A stretch of DNA of 64,000 nt, taken from Pyxicephalus adspersus (Eukaryota > Chordata > Amphibia > Anura > Pyxicephalidae). The notes below the pieces were generated by a model, which worked only from the letters and a program-made list of their open reading frames with translations, was not told the DNA's origin and searched no databases. Where the stretch lies: contig NC_092861.1 of the NCBI RefSeq assembly GCF_032062135.1, forward strand, positions 141,739,956 through 141,803,955, written 5' to 3'. A program made the position numbers and the translations under genes. Shown here in pieces: positions 12,601-21,540 of this stretch; the stretch's first letter is position 1, and the number at the start of each line of letters is the position of its first letter.

Positions 12601-14099
12601 TTAGCTGGAAAGGAAATTATTACAAATGTCTTCATCACACACACAGGCAAAGAGTTTATCTAAAGTTGTGCTTCCAGGTTTAACAACCATTTCACTTTTT
12701 GTACTGTATGGTTCTAATATTTGTACTCTTTGCAAACTAATCTATACAACAATAGCTGTAATAGCAATACTATCCAAAAAATCTGTTGTTGACTGTCAGA
12801 ATTTGTTATTGGATATACAGAAGCTTTCAAGCCCTTTTCCAGGCACAGCTATTTTTTACATAAACCTTTAATACTTTCATAAACACACTCCTTTTGTTAG
12901 TGCAGAAGCTTGCTAAGCTCCGCTGAGTTGATACATACAGCAGGGAGTGGTGCCTCCAACTCCCTGCTGCATATAAGAATGCAGGCTATGGATTATACCT
13001 GATCCATATAAGTGAGTGCCCCTCCCTCTTCTGTGCCATTCACAAAGCACAGTACAAGCGACATCACTACAGTAATAACAAATATTCGTATTCATGCAAC
13101 AAATTTAAAGGTTTTTACTGAAAATCTAGCCTTGCTCAATTGTACAGTATCACCTTTAAAGGTAAAATTGCTGTGCACATTACAACCTGCAGAACCTGTA
13201 CATGATAGAACACTTCTCATTTCCTGGCATAAAGATATTTTCATTAAGTCATGGATGGCTCAGCATCACATGTTGTGTTGCCACCTCTTCCTGTGTTTAC
13301 AGCAACTTCGATCAGCCATAATCTCTCATTGCTTAGAGGATTATAAAGACCTAGCAATGTCTCTGGGTCCACAATACAGTTTTGAATTATAAGAGTTTCC
13401 TTAATTTGTTTAGCAAGTTGATCAGGGTTTAGCTTTAGAAAGAGAAAAATGCAATGAGCAGAACGCATATATCCCTACATAATTACACACCATTGGCCTC
13501 CCCCCATTCCATAAACGTTCTTGCAACCTCCCTGATTGTCCATGTGACAATTGCATACCTGTGCAGACAGACAAACAAGTTGCAATGGGTGGGTTATGTT
13601 TTTAGTTGCAACGTTAACCCACTTTATGAATATTTCCACGATTTCCTGCTTAGAAGGAGGCTGCGTAATATCTGCCAAATCTTTTTTGATGGGTGTGATA
13701 TGGTCATGTGATCCATTTCTATAGATCCCCCAAATTACATGATTTGCCTGTGAGGCATGTGCTTAGTAGAATTTTTAGCTATCTGCTATCATTCACAGCC
13801 AGCAATGCCTGTGGGAGCTGATGCATCACGTTGGCTTCTGTCTCGATCTGTTCCCACACAGTGGCATGACGGTGCTTGTCAGATGTGCTAATTAATCTGA
13901 CTTCAGCCCTAGCAGACACTTTTCAACAAACTCATCTTAAAAAGTTGTGCCAGATGTTTTTATCCCCCCCAAAAAAAAAAAAATCTTATAAATCTGTAGC
14001 TTATTTTAAATCTGTTATTTTTTCTATTTCCAGGTTCCAGTCACACCAGGATCCACAAAAAAGATTTCAACATATTTCCATAAAAAGTCTTTAGAGTAA
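585..14099 (+). CDS. dtl: dtl (CDT2), last eight coding exons, joined
   Basis: Joined exons 585-658, 1535-1638, 2001-2105, 4749-4861, 10107-10196, 10582-10714, 11725-12488 and 14034-14099 give 482 residues plus a stop, in one frame, with every junction at AG/GT sites. The product matches the C-terminal two thirds of vertebrate DTL/CDT2, the DCAF receptor of CRL4. In the family, CRL4-CDT2 ubiquitinates PCNA-loaded CDT1, p21 and SET8 in S phase and after DNA damage. In order, the exons show the last WD40 blades (including IKIWDLRK, TDDNIYMFN, SDHNAYIW and SDDNTVRIWRL), a Ser/Thr/Pro-rich basic tail with TP motifs, and a terminal PIP box (T-K-K-I-S-T-Y-F). Upstream exons with the N-terminal blades are outside the window. 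No frameshift or internal stop is visible, so the gene appears intact here. Confidence 0.95.
659..1534 (+). other. dtl: dtl intron
   Basis: AT-rich intron with no recognisable repeat or gene. The donor is gtaagc and the acceptor is a T-rich tract ending GTAG. Confidence 0.85.
1535..1638 (+). CDS. dtl: dtl internal exon b (WDxR motif)
   Basis: The exon follows a T-rich tract and GTAG, and ends in CTTG before gtatgt. It reads IIKIWDLRKNYTAYRQDP and on to STRKLG. WDLR is the WDxR (DxR box) motif that DCAF proteins use to dock on DDB1. It starts in phase 2 and ends in phase 1, compatible with both neighbours. Confidence 0.95.
1639..2000 (+). other. dtl: dtl intron
   Basis: Short intron (362 bp). 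Nothing recognised in it. Confidence 0.85.
2001..2105 (+). CDS. dtl: dtl internal exon c
   Basis: The acceptor is TCTCTTTAAG and the donor is CCTG|gtaaga. In the correct frame it reads GYSSLVLDCFGSNLFASCTD and then DNIYMFNITGTKSDP, which matches human YSSLILDSTGSTLFANCTDD. The longest open frame over this stretch (1953-2192) is a different frame and is a shadow. Confidence 0.94.
2326..2502 (+). mobile_element. SINE family A, 5' half
   Basis: This is a tRNA-like head (AGCTCAGTGGTTAGCACTCC, with a decayed B box near 2371) followed by the shared core CACTATCTGCATGGAGTTTG. It ends at ACATGCAGTTAGATT, so the tail is missing. Confidence 0.8.
3632..3908 (-). mobile_element. SINE family A, near full length
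   Basis: Read on the minus strand it has a tRNA-like head at 3908-3850, the core with AACTGCATG (rc), and the tail ending in ATT repeats at 3632. It is diverged from the copy at 55.8 kb. Confidence 0.8.
3927..3947 (+). repeat. Poly(C) run, 21 nt
   Basis: Twenty-one uninterrupted C lie directly beside the head of the SINE copy. Confidence 0.95.
4749..4861 (+). CDS. dtl: dtl internal exon d (WD40 blade)
   Basis: The acceptor is CTATTATTTAG and the donor is TGGCAG|gttagt. It reads VSVFSGHLNSTFYIKSSLSP then DGQFLLSGSSDHNAYIWQ, a GH...YIW blade almost identical to human DTL (NSTFYVKSSLSPDDQFLVSGSSD). It starts in phase 1 and ends in phase 0. Confidence 0.95.
5958..6107 (-). mobile_element. hAT-type MITE (CAGTGTT ends), diverged
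   Basis: The right end GGCTGGGGATAACACTG is the complement of a CAGTGTT-TCCCCAGCC terminus seen also at 7.8, 58.8 and 60.6 kb. The core shares the AACCACCC and GGTGCGCC words with those copies. Confidence 0.65.
7798..7942 (+). mobile_element. hAT-type MITE (CAGTGTT ends)
   Basis: It runs from GGTGTTGTCCCAGCCCCTTT, through AGCTGGGCGCACCATCCAGC and AAACCACCCGGCTG, to CTGGGTAAAATACTG. The internal words match the copies at 58.8 and 60.6 kb. Confidence 0.7.
8455..8608 (+). repeat. Repeat family B with L2-like tail
   Basis: It runs from ATTGCAAGCTCTATGGGGCA, through TCATTTACAACCCCTATTTA, to GTTGGCGCTATATAAATCCT and an ATT/AAT microsatellite. The GGCGCTATATAAAT plus short tandem repeat ending is typical of L2-clade LINE tails. 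Confidence 0.8.
9245..9729 (+). mobile_element. piggyBac-type MITE with TTAA flanks
   Basis: TTAA at 9241-9244 and 9730-9733 flanks inverted ends AGCAGAACTAAACCAAA and (reverse strand) AGCGGACCTAAACTCAAA. The same family occurs near 31.75, 39.08 and 51.29 kb. Open frames of 122-130 residues inside it lie on both strands and are not supported as genes. Confidence 0.7.
10107..10196 (+). CDS. dtl: dtl internal exon e
   Basis: Exactly 30 codons lie between CCCCCAAG and gtaagt. It reads VANPLAPPMMLQGHSQEVTS then VTWCPSGFTK. GHSQEVTSVxWCPSxFTK is the start of the last WD40 blade of DTL. The preceding intron is the largest dtl intron in the window (about 5.2 kb). Confidence 0.95.
10197..10581 (+). 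other. dtl: dtl intron
   Basis: Short intron of 385 bp. Nothing recognised. Confidence 0.85.
10582..10714 (+). CDS. dtl: dtl internal exon f (end of WD40 propeller)
   Basis: The acceptor is GTTGTGCAG and the donor is CCTATAG|gtaaat. It reads IATCSDDNTVRIWRLKRSCS and on to VGWTLQKKIDCTPI. The SDDNT...IWRL strand closes the propeller, and the basic QKK stretch begins the disordered tail, as in human (VGWASQKKKES). The tail part is diverged. Confidence 0.94.
10715..11724 (+). other. dtl: dtl intron
   Basis: About 1 kb. It includes a 116-codon open frame (10907-11257) without family resemblance or splice support. No repeat was recognised. Confidence 0.8.
11725..12488 (+). CDS. dtl: dtl large tail exon
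   Basis: This 764-nt exon (acceptor TTCTGCCAACAG, donor ATAGCT|gtaagt) encodes about 254 residues of low-complexity, Ser/Thr/Pro/Lys-rich tail. Landmarks shared with human DTL are CAPSHTGDLP, SIRNWVTRTP, SPRKAL, KRRLE, CVTELE and KENSTPEKNWL. Several TP and SP sites are visible. The TP at 11844-11849 aligns with human Thr464, the CDK site reported to control FBXO11-mediated turnover of CDT2. The ATG at 11778 is internal and is not a translation start. Confidence 0.93.
12489..14033 (+). other. dtl: dtl last intron
   Basis: About 1.5 kb between the large tail exon and the PIP-box exon. No repeat family was recognised. Short open frames on both strands have no support. Confidence 0.85.
14034..14099 (+). 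CDS. dtl: dtl last coding exon with PIP box
   Basis: The exon follows TTTCTATTTCCAG and has 21 codons before TAA: VPVTPGSTKKISTYFHKKSLE in two parts, VPVTPGSTKK and ISTYFHKKSLE. It aligns with human VTITPSSMRKICTYFHRKSQE. T-K-K-I-S-T-Y-F (14055-14078) is a PIP box with T in place of Q. In human CDT2 this C-terminal motif binds PCNA directly. The protein stops about 13 residues earlier than human DTL as I remember it. Confidence 0.93.
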   Translation, partial: VPVTPGSTKKISTYFHKKSLE

Positions 14100-15828
14100 A
14101 TCTGTGCAGCCAGAAGAGAAAATCTTGTACAGCTGTGTGCACAGCAGATATTTATCATACATTTGTGGACTGTATTTTATATGGATACGGAGGAGATTGC
14201 ACTGTGATATTTTTATACATACTTCCTATGTGATGCATCCAGAATCATTGCATTCTTCTCATCTGTTGCACTGCCATATTACAGTTTAATGTGCATCACT
14301 TTATAATCTAGTTTTTTATTCCCTATTTGTCTGACCTTGTAAATTATCCTTTGTTGGTTTTAAAGGTTCCAAAATGGAAGAAATCTTTTTATACACTGCC
14401 AGGTTTTGTTCTGTTTGTTGCTGGAGTGATGCATTTCCATATAGTATCATGAGTATTTTCAGGAAATGGGGGAGGCTTTATATTCATTGACCCAAAAAAT
14501 GTAGAACCCTGGGGCTTTGGGAAACAAGTCTGCATTGCATGCTATCTTAGTCAGTGCTGTTCTTCTGCATTAGTACTCCTATTTACTCATTAGTACTCTA
14601 TTAGAAAAGCAAACTGAAAACAGGCTGCATGTTTGACTCTAGCCCATAAACTGCTGAAAATGTGAGAAAATGAGATGCCAGTTTCTTCTAGCGCCTAATT
14701 ACCAAGCCCACTTTGATTATAGGACAATATAAATTCTGGATGTGCAATTAAAACTCCTATGCAGATTAGGAATAGGATGATATTGGGGATACCTTGTATG
14801 TAGCACTGGAAGCTTGTACCGTAAGCAATGTGGAAGTTGCCATTCCTGGCATTGGTAGTCACCCATTGGAAAAATGCATCAGGCAAAATCAGGATGAAGC
14901 TGAAACTTCTGATCTCCAGGCTTGTTTCTTTTCTAAAACCTACAAAACTGAAGATATTGGAATGACATCAGTAGGAGCAAAGGGTCTTTAGCAGTGGACC
15001 TGGTATTTATCAAGGAGAGTGATAGAGGGGGGAAAAGGGTATTAATCTCCCTCAGAAAGTGAATAGATTCTCCCATGGCAGCATTAACCCATTTACTGGC
15101 ACAGAAAATTGGAGGCATGGCATAATCAGATTATACCCTGGATGAGTGGTTCATCTCCTGGTCTGGCCAAAACAGAACGTTGTGTCTTCTGTCTCACATC
15201 TGTGTAGCTGAAATGAATGGAAGGCAAAGTCTGTCTTAAGAACAATTCTTTTAGACAAAAATATAAAAGCCAGTTATTTTTAAGCTATCATTTGTTTTAA
15301 AAGACACTTCACTGGAAGAAATATATTGCTGCTGCTGCTAATATTCTGATCCTGGCTGCTCAATGACCTAAAACAAGTATGCAGCCAGTAAAATCAGGAC
15401 AAACACCTGAGATGCATACTTAATGTGCACCAATAGCTTAAGATTTTGAAGTCTTTGGTTAAGCCAGGTAATTCAGCATTGGCAGTTTTTTTTATCCTTT
15501 TCCTTTAACAGAGAATTGTTAAGATGAGCCCCACCTTTTAAAGAATCTACAATCCGCCAGGATTAAAGCTAAATGTATGTAATAGGCTCGACTTGTCGGC
15601 ACTCACCCCAGTTAAACTGTTTTATTGATGTTTTTACAAGACCTTTAATGAATGTACGATCTTCTTGCTTTTATTGTAATATTAGAACTTTGTGGTTCTT
15701 TGGTTTTATTTAGATGCCAAGATTATTTATTGTAGTCTGTGGGCTCAACAGAGGGATGTTTTCTATTTTCTTGTTTATAGTTTCTATTGTTATTAACTGT
15801 TGTAAATATAAATGTCATACAAATGCTG

Positions 15829-15845
15829 TTTTTTTTTTTTGTTTT

Positions 15846-15875
<30 letters not shown>
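15829..15875 (+). repeat. Poly(T)-poly(G) tract
   Basis: Twelve T, one G, fourteen T and then twenty G lie within the presumed dtl 3' UTR. The tract could form a G-quadruplex in the RNA, and its length is unreliable in any assembly. Confidence 0.9.
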
Positions 15876-15876
<1 letters not shown>

Positions 15877-15909
15877 AGCAAATGCTTGCTCTTACTTTCT
15901 GCATATTAA

Positions 15910-15915
15910 AATAAA
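15910..15915 (+). terminator. dtl: Candidate polyadenylation signal of dtl
   Basis: AATAAA is the first canonical hexamer after the stop. A second AATAAA near 16070 lies in a dispersed repeat. The downstream sequence is not strikingly GU-rich, so an earlier variant signal could be used instead. Confidence 0.45.
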
Positions 15916-15984
15916 CCCCTAAAATCCTTTTCAAACCCACCTACCCATATTCTTTTCTTTAACCCCTCTTATTGTGTGCTACAT

Positions 15985-16110
15985 CCTCCACCTCTTAGAT
16001 CACAAGCTCTTTTGGACAGGGGCCCCTCCTTCTCCTGTTGCACTGCCAACAAATTATGCAGTGCTGTACAATAAACAGAGGGTGCAAATGACATACAATT
16101 TTAATAATAA
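15985..16110 (+). repeat. Repeat family B, rearranged copy
   Basis: CTCTTAGATCACAAGCTCTT and GGACAGGGGCCCCTCC are in + orientation. The adjacent ATTATGCAGTGCTGTACAAT and GGTGCAAATGACATACAA are in the opposite orientation, so the copy looks internally inverted. Confidence 0.6.
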
Positions 16111-16864
16111 TTAACCATGCTTTGGGTTAAGGTTCACAGGATAATTTATCTGAATAGGTGACAATGCACAAAAAATGAGCACCACTCCACAATGCATCCA
16201 TATGTTTCCTTGTGCACTACTACACAATTGATAATTTATAACAGCAAAATTTTCAGATTACATGATCTGGAATTCCAACAGTTAAACATACAATTAAAAT
16301 CAAACTATACTCACAGATGTCATTTATAAAAATGCTACTGCAGTTTACCAACATATATGTATGCCCATTAGACACCCTTACTCCATGGCCCTATTCTATT
16401 GTAATAACATGTGACTTTGTTAGTGACATTAGATTGTGAGCTCCTCTGAGTGTGTAAGCGCCATATAAGTGAATAAACAAAATGGCAGTAATAAATACAT
16501 ATTATGGATCTGATTTTTAGCCAAACTGCCTAATCCATAAACTACTAAAATATGTTTCACTTGTCAAAATATTTGACTGTTTTTATGTGTAATTTGCACA
16601 TCTGTTTACTACAGTTACAAAATACAGAAAACCAAGCCTGTGATTGGACAGTAAGTGATCAGAAGCACTAAGGTAACCCCTCTTAAAAGGAAAATTCCAA
16701 TGCTAGAATGTCAGCACTTTGTAAAGGTTCACCGAGCTACCTGCACCTCTCTAAATTAATGCTGTCCGAAAAGTTAATATTTTGTCAGTTTTAACTAATT
16801 ACGTCATTTGTATTTCAAGTTCAACTCTTTGCAAATGCTGGAGACCTCATTATAGCATTCATAC

Positions 16865-16899
<35 letters not shown>

Positions 16900-18340
16900 C
16901 AAGCAAGTGAATTTGACTTGATATTCACCTCCTTCATTCTCTGTACACCAAAGTTTAGATTGTTTTCTTGCCCTGCTTCATTATTCCAATGAGTTGTTGC
17001 AGTGCAAAAAGCATATAGACAAATGGAAAGGAAGCAAAGCTTATTATTTGGCAGCTTCTTACTGTCCAGTCACGGGTTTGGGGAGTGATAAGACCTGTGC
17101 TATTTACATACAGCAGAAAGAAGTCAGGTTTGAGTATATCTCAGAAATACAAATTTAGCAGATTAAACAATTCCTGTAATTTAATCCAGTATTTATTCTA
17201 TTTAGATTTTTGCCTGGATTTAAGCTGCAGGCAACCACTAGAGAGAACCTAATATGTGTATGTGCTAAAATAATGGTAATAAAAATCATAGGTTTAAAAA
17301 ATGTAAAATCCAATTTTTTTTATTGCAATACATAAAATGTTGTACTTTTGTCAACCACTGCTGATAAAACTATGCAGGCTGTTAATGACAATCATGTTGT
17401 TATAACCCTACCTACTGCTTGTCTCTGGAGTTACTGACCTAGAACATTTATGTAGCAAGCAAAGATGGGACTGCTTATCAGTTTCCTTGTTCTGGATTAC
17501 AACCATGGGTACACACCATAAAAAGCCGGCAAAATGCCTTATCAGAAGGGTCTACCATGGCACGCTACTGCAGGACAAGTTTCCTTTAACTACCAACCTT
17601 GTATTTGCTTCTTTCGCATTAATGGTTTAAGATCTGTGGAATGTGAGAATAGTGCATTGAATCACAAAGTTCTATTGCTAATTAGCAGAGAACATGCGCG
17701 CTGTGCACACTAATCGTTTTGTGTAATTAGAACAGGTAATTGTAAGCACTGAGCAGACCATCAACTCTGCAATTGACTGCATTTACAGTATAAAGAATGC
17801 AATAAATGAGTTGTATGAGCAAGTCTGGTATTAAGCATTGTTCCCATAAAAAATAAATAAATAGGACTCAATTCTAGACCTGATGTCTTCCACGTGTGTG
17901 TCACATTTGTGGTTCCATTTGTGGTTAAACTTTCCCTTCTGTCTTTTACTGTTTCATAACTGAGAGTAAATGCATGAAGCTCTATGTCACATCTCCTTGT
18001 ACTCTGCATGTGGGAGGGAATGGCGTGAGTCATATTATACTCATATCTGGTAGTAGCAGGTATTTCTCTGCATTCTCAATGGCTATACAGAGTTGTGTGG
18101 GAGCAAAAGTCAGTTTAGGCTGCTGATGTTGCTGCCAGTGAACCTGGTGCTTTTCCTTGTCTGGAGTTTACACTAAACTCCAGGCAATGTGCTAAATACA
18201 GCCATATTACACCTATAAAGATCAGCCAAACTAATAATCCCACAGACGGGATGGGAATAACCTTAATTATCTCAATACAATAGCACTATCAAGGGGTATA
18301 TTATTAGGTAGCAAGTGAATATTCAGTTCTTGAAGGCAAT
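16110..18340. other. Intergenic, mostly unrecognised
   Basis: Contains a small SINE-A tail fragment near 16424-16470 (ACATTAGATTGTGAGCTCCT) and a poly(T) run at about 16869-16896. At 17640-17780 there is a repeat-free stretch with two TAATTAG words that resembles a conserved non-coding element. No gene. Confidence 0.6.
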
Positions 18341-18341
18341 A

Positions 18342-18504
18342 GGCCTGATTTATTAAAGCTCTCCAAGGCTGGAGATGATACACTTTCATCAGGGAAGAGT
18401 AATCCAACAAACCTGGAATGGATTTCTTAACAGTCATTTGCTATTTGTTAGCAAATGTTTTTAGTCCTGTATCAGATCCATTCCAGGTTTGCCGTGTCAG
18501 GCCC
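18342..18504 (+). mobile_element. Foldback MITE, incomplete
   Basis: The left arm GGCCTGATTTATTAAAGCTC and the core (AACCTGGAATGGAT, then CATTTGCTATTTG) match the copies at 47.1 and 61.8 kb. Most of the right arm is missing. Confidence 0.75.
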
Positions 18505-18604
18505 AATGTGTTGGAAAAGCAGGAATTATAGGGAAGCAAGAGGATATGAGTTACTTTGTGATAGCTGGATGAGCAATCCCACAAGTATTGCAGAATGATT
18601 ATGA

Positions 18605-18985
18605 TACACAGTGGTTAGTACTTACCAAAACTGGGTCGAGGAAAAGCAACTAGTGACCCAGTGACAGGATCATGGGTACCTAAGACTCATTGAGTCACAA
18701 GGGTGGTAGTGTTCACCATCTGGTCCAATCCTAAAACTACTGCTGTGCAAATTACTGAAAAACGTAACTTTGCCTGATGGGGAAAACAGCTGTGTATGGG
18801 GCTGGACAGCCACAAACCAGCAAGAGTGCCGACCCCTGTCCACCACCAAAAAAAAACTACAATGTGTACTGAGTTTTGCAACTGGACTAACAATCAATAC
18901 AAGAAGGCAGATTGGTCTAATGAATCATGTTTTCTTTTAGATCATTTGAAAGGACAGGTATGTGTGTATTGGAGCAGTGAAGAAA
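18605..18985 (+). pseudogene. Tc1/mariner-like transposase fossil
   Basis: Frames over this stretch read MGLDSHKPARVPTPVHHQKK and later FCNWTNNQYKKADWSNESCF. This matches the Tc1 family order of a trailing helix-turn-helix part, a TPVH(R)RKR linker and the (W)SDES strand that carries a DDE catalytic Asp. Here that Asp codon is AAT (Asn, 18919-18921). The 5' part (18605-18790) is frameshifted and the 3' part after about 18985 is gone. It is a decayed, non-functional copy. Confidence 0.75.
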
Positions 18986-19287
18986 ATGGGGCCCTGGGCA
19001 ATTGTCCAGTTTGCCCGCTTCCTAAAATCGTCAACCATTTGGACCCACCGCTGCCTTCTGGTTTTCAGCCTTTAGAACCAGTCAGTCAGTAAAGAAATGC
19101 AATGGCAGCCATTTCTGACCTGTGAAGATGGATAGAATAAAGTGGGCAGTGGGGCAGCTATCAGTTTCAACTTCCTAAAAAATGTTTTCCTATTTTATGA
19201 GATGTTTATACTCAATGCAATGTGTTTTATCTATATTTATGGATATTTATATAATATATAGATATAAATATAATGTATGTGTATGTT

Positions 19288-19295
<8 letters not shown>

Positions 19296-19324
<29 letters not shown>
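19296..19324. repeat. (TA)n microsatellite
   Basis: About 14 uninterrupted TA units in a wider AT-rich stretch. A shorter TA run lies at 19451-19467. The surrounding 19.1-20.3 kb has no recognisable gene. Confidence 0.95.
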
Positions 19325-19331
<7 letters not shown>

Positions 19332-20340
19332 GATAACATATTTATAAATATAGATATTTAGCTATTTTTCTAGGGCCATACTTATACCATATAATTTTTA
19401 TACTGTAGACAAGGACTTACAAGCAGTTAAACATACTAAATTAACACATTTGTATATATATATATATAATTAGCACCAACCAAGATAACCCAAATCCCCT
19501 TTGTTTATAAAATGTAATGGCACTCACATTACTGATTGTTTTCATACAGATGAATGAAATGCTCTCCTGCAGACTTTGATTTATTCTAAGAAAAGAATAA
19601 TTATTTCTTGGAAATAAACTGTTACTGCTGTGACATAAACTTAGAGCTGCAGGGGTTTAATATCATTAATATGCTGCAATGTAAACTGAATTCTTAAAGA
19701 TGAATTCCAAGAATATATAACAAACCGATTTCATTTAATTTTGTATTTAGTAAACCAAAAATAAGTATATGTAAAATCAAAACATATTTTCATTTTGGAT
19801 TTTCCATCATTTTCAATAACGACAAATTGAAGGAGTAGATATCCCCAGCAGATTGAAATCCAGATACAAGTTTGAACGTTGCCCCTCACTATCCAAAATA
19901 AAGCCCATCTCTGTGCAAAACCCAACCCCTTGTCAAGGCCTTCTAACCCATGCTGCTTTTTTTCCCTTTAAATAAGATATACTTTTTTAAATCTCTTTTC
20001 ATGTCCCCTGTCGGTGCTGCTTTTGGTTTTGAGGCCTGCAGATGTAGCTAAACTTGCTGGTTACTATCCCCTTGCACTGCGCTCACTGCTGGTATAGACC
20101 TAAGAAGGGTCTGTCAATTAACAACCAAAGAAACTGTGCATGTTACATAGGCGGTGTGTGGAAATTTAAAAAAAGAACCCCTCCTGTTCACAGTATAGGA
20201 GAGTCATGTCACTGAAGCCTATAGTTCGTAAAACAATTTTGGCACTGTGACCAAGCTGACAGGAGGGACACAATGATGATCCTCTCCAAATCACTACAGG
20301 GTCCAACATAAAATAAATGCAACCTGTTGGTATATATTGT

Positions 20341-20672
20341 TGGGCAGCGCGGTGGCTCAGTGGTTAGCATTCTGGCCTTTGCAGCGCTAGGTTCCAGGTT
20401 TGAATCTCGGCAGGACACTATCTGCATGGAGTTTGCAGGTTCTCCTCGTTGCATAAGTTTCTGCTAGGTACTCTGGTTTCCTCCCCCATTCCAAAAACAT
20501 GTAGTTAGGTTAATTGGCTTTCCCTAGACTTTAGACTGTATCAATGACATTTGACTATGGTAGGGACATTAGATTGTGAGCTCCTTTAAGGGACAGCTAG
20601 TGACATGACTATAAACTTTGTACAGTGCTGCGTAATATGTCAGTGCTTTACAAATACTGTGTAATAATAATA
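20341..20672 (+). mobile_element. SINE family A, full length
   Basis: The A box is TGGCTCAGTGG at 20353-20363 and the B box is GGTTTGAATCTC at 20397-20408, the pol III promoter of a tRNA-derived SINE. The core CTGCATGGAGTTTGCAGG follows, then ACATGTAGTTAGGTTAATTG, GGGACATTAGATTGTGAG and a tail ending TGTGTAATAATAATA. Confidence 0.88.
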
Positions 20673-21540
20673 TATTTATTCATATATTCAGATGTATATT
20701 CACTTCTCCGGTGGCCCGTATTCCTGTTACAGAGCACAAACTGGTGTGAAGAACCACAGCGTGCATCCGGATGAGCAAATATTTGACACTACTGGAAGTG
20801 TTGGATCCCTGCAGTGATCATCAATCTGCAACATGGTGAAGTTTTAACACATAGGTCACTAGAAAGCTATGTATATGGCATCTTCGTTTTTACCATGATC
20901 AGTGTAAAGAGTCCTTACTGACCTAACCCCATCAGTTCACACTTTTCCTGTCCCCTAGGGTTACTCCTTAATTTTGTTGTCTGCTCTTGTTACCCCAAGG
21001 CATTCCCCAGCACAATATATCCATGGGAGGTAGTTATTCCATACTCCCATACTCATTTATTTGAGTTGATTCCTGTCTTTCCTGTATCAGCAGAGCAGGA
21101 AGAGCTGTCATGGCTTGCCTGAGCGATAATCAAGGCCGGGAAGACGTGTGACTCACAGAGCGGCTACATCTGTGACATGCCTGTCAGGATTCTGCTTCCC
21201 CGTGTATGGGAAGTGTGTGGCCTGTAGCTTTCCCTTTATTTACAAACCTTAACTATAATCTGGTTGCTATAGGCAACAAGAACACATTCCTGTAGATTCC
21301 CAGGCCTTATTATTAAACTGATAGGTGTCTTGTTTCCTGTAAGACTTTTCCTTATATTTTATTTAAATAAAAGGCAGTAAATGTGTATTTTACTGTTCTT
21401 GTTTCTGTTTCCTAAATAGTTTAATATATTTGCTTATGGATAACTTTTGTTTTATACATGCTGGGGATAAATTGAAGTTTGTAAACTAACATGATACAGT
21501 AACACTTCAGTCCTGCAATGCTGGGTCCTTTAAACTGCGT
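20673..21540. other. Intergenic, unrecognised
   Basis: No gene or repeat family was recognised between the SINE and the satellite. Confidence 0.6.

Larger units (their letters stand above)
14100..15935 (+). other. dtl: dtl 3' UTR (probable extent)
   Basis: The sequence continues from the stop without a clear transposon for about 1.8 kb. It has AT-rich tracts, possible weak ATTAAA signals near 14744 and 15563, and a strong AATAAA at 15910-15915. The 3' limit is inferred. The repeat starting near 15985 probably lies outside the transcript. Confidence 0.5.

Noticed and set aside
20341..20410. A tRNA gene
   Set aside because: The A and B boxes are present but the sequence is the head of a SINE that recurs in the window, with no tRNA anticodon arm pairing expected of a functional tRNA.
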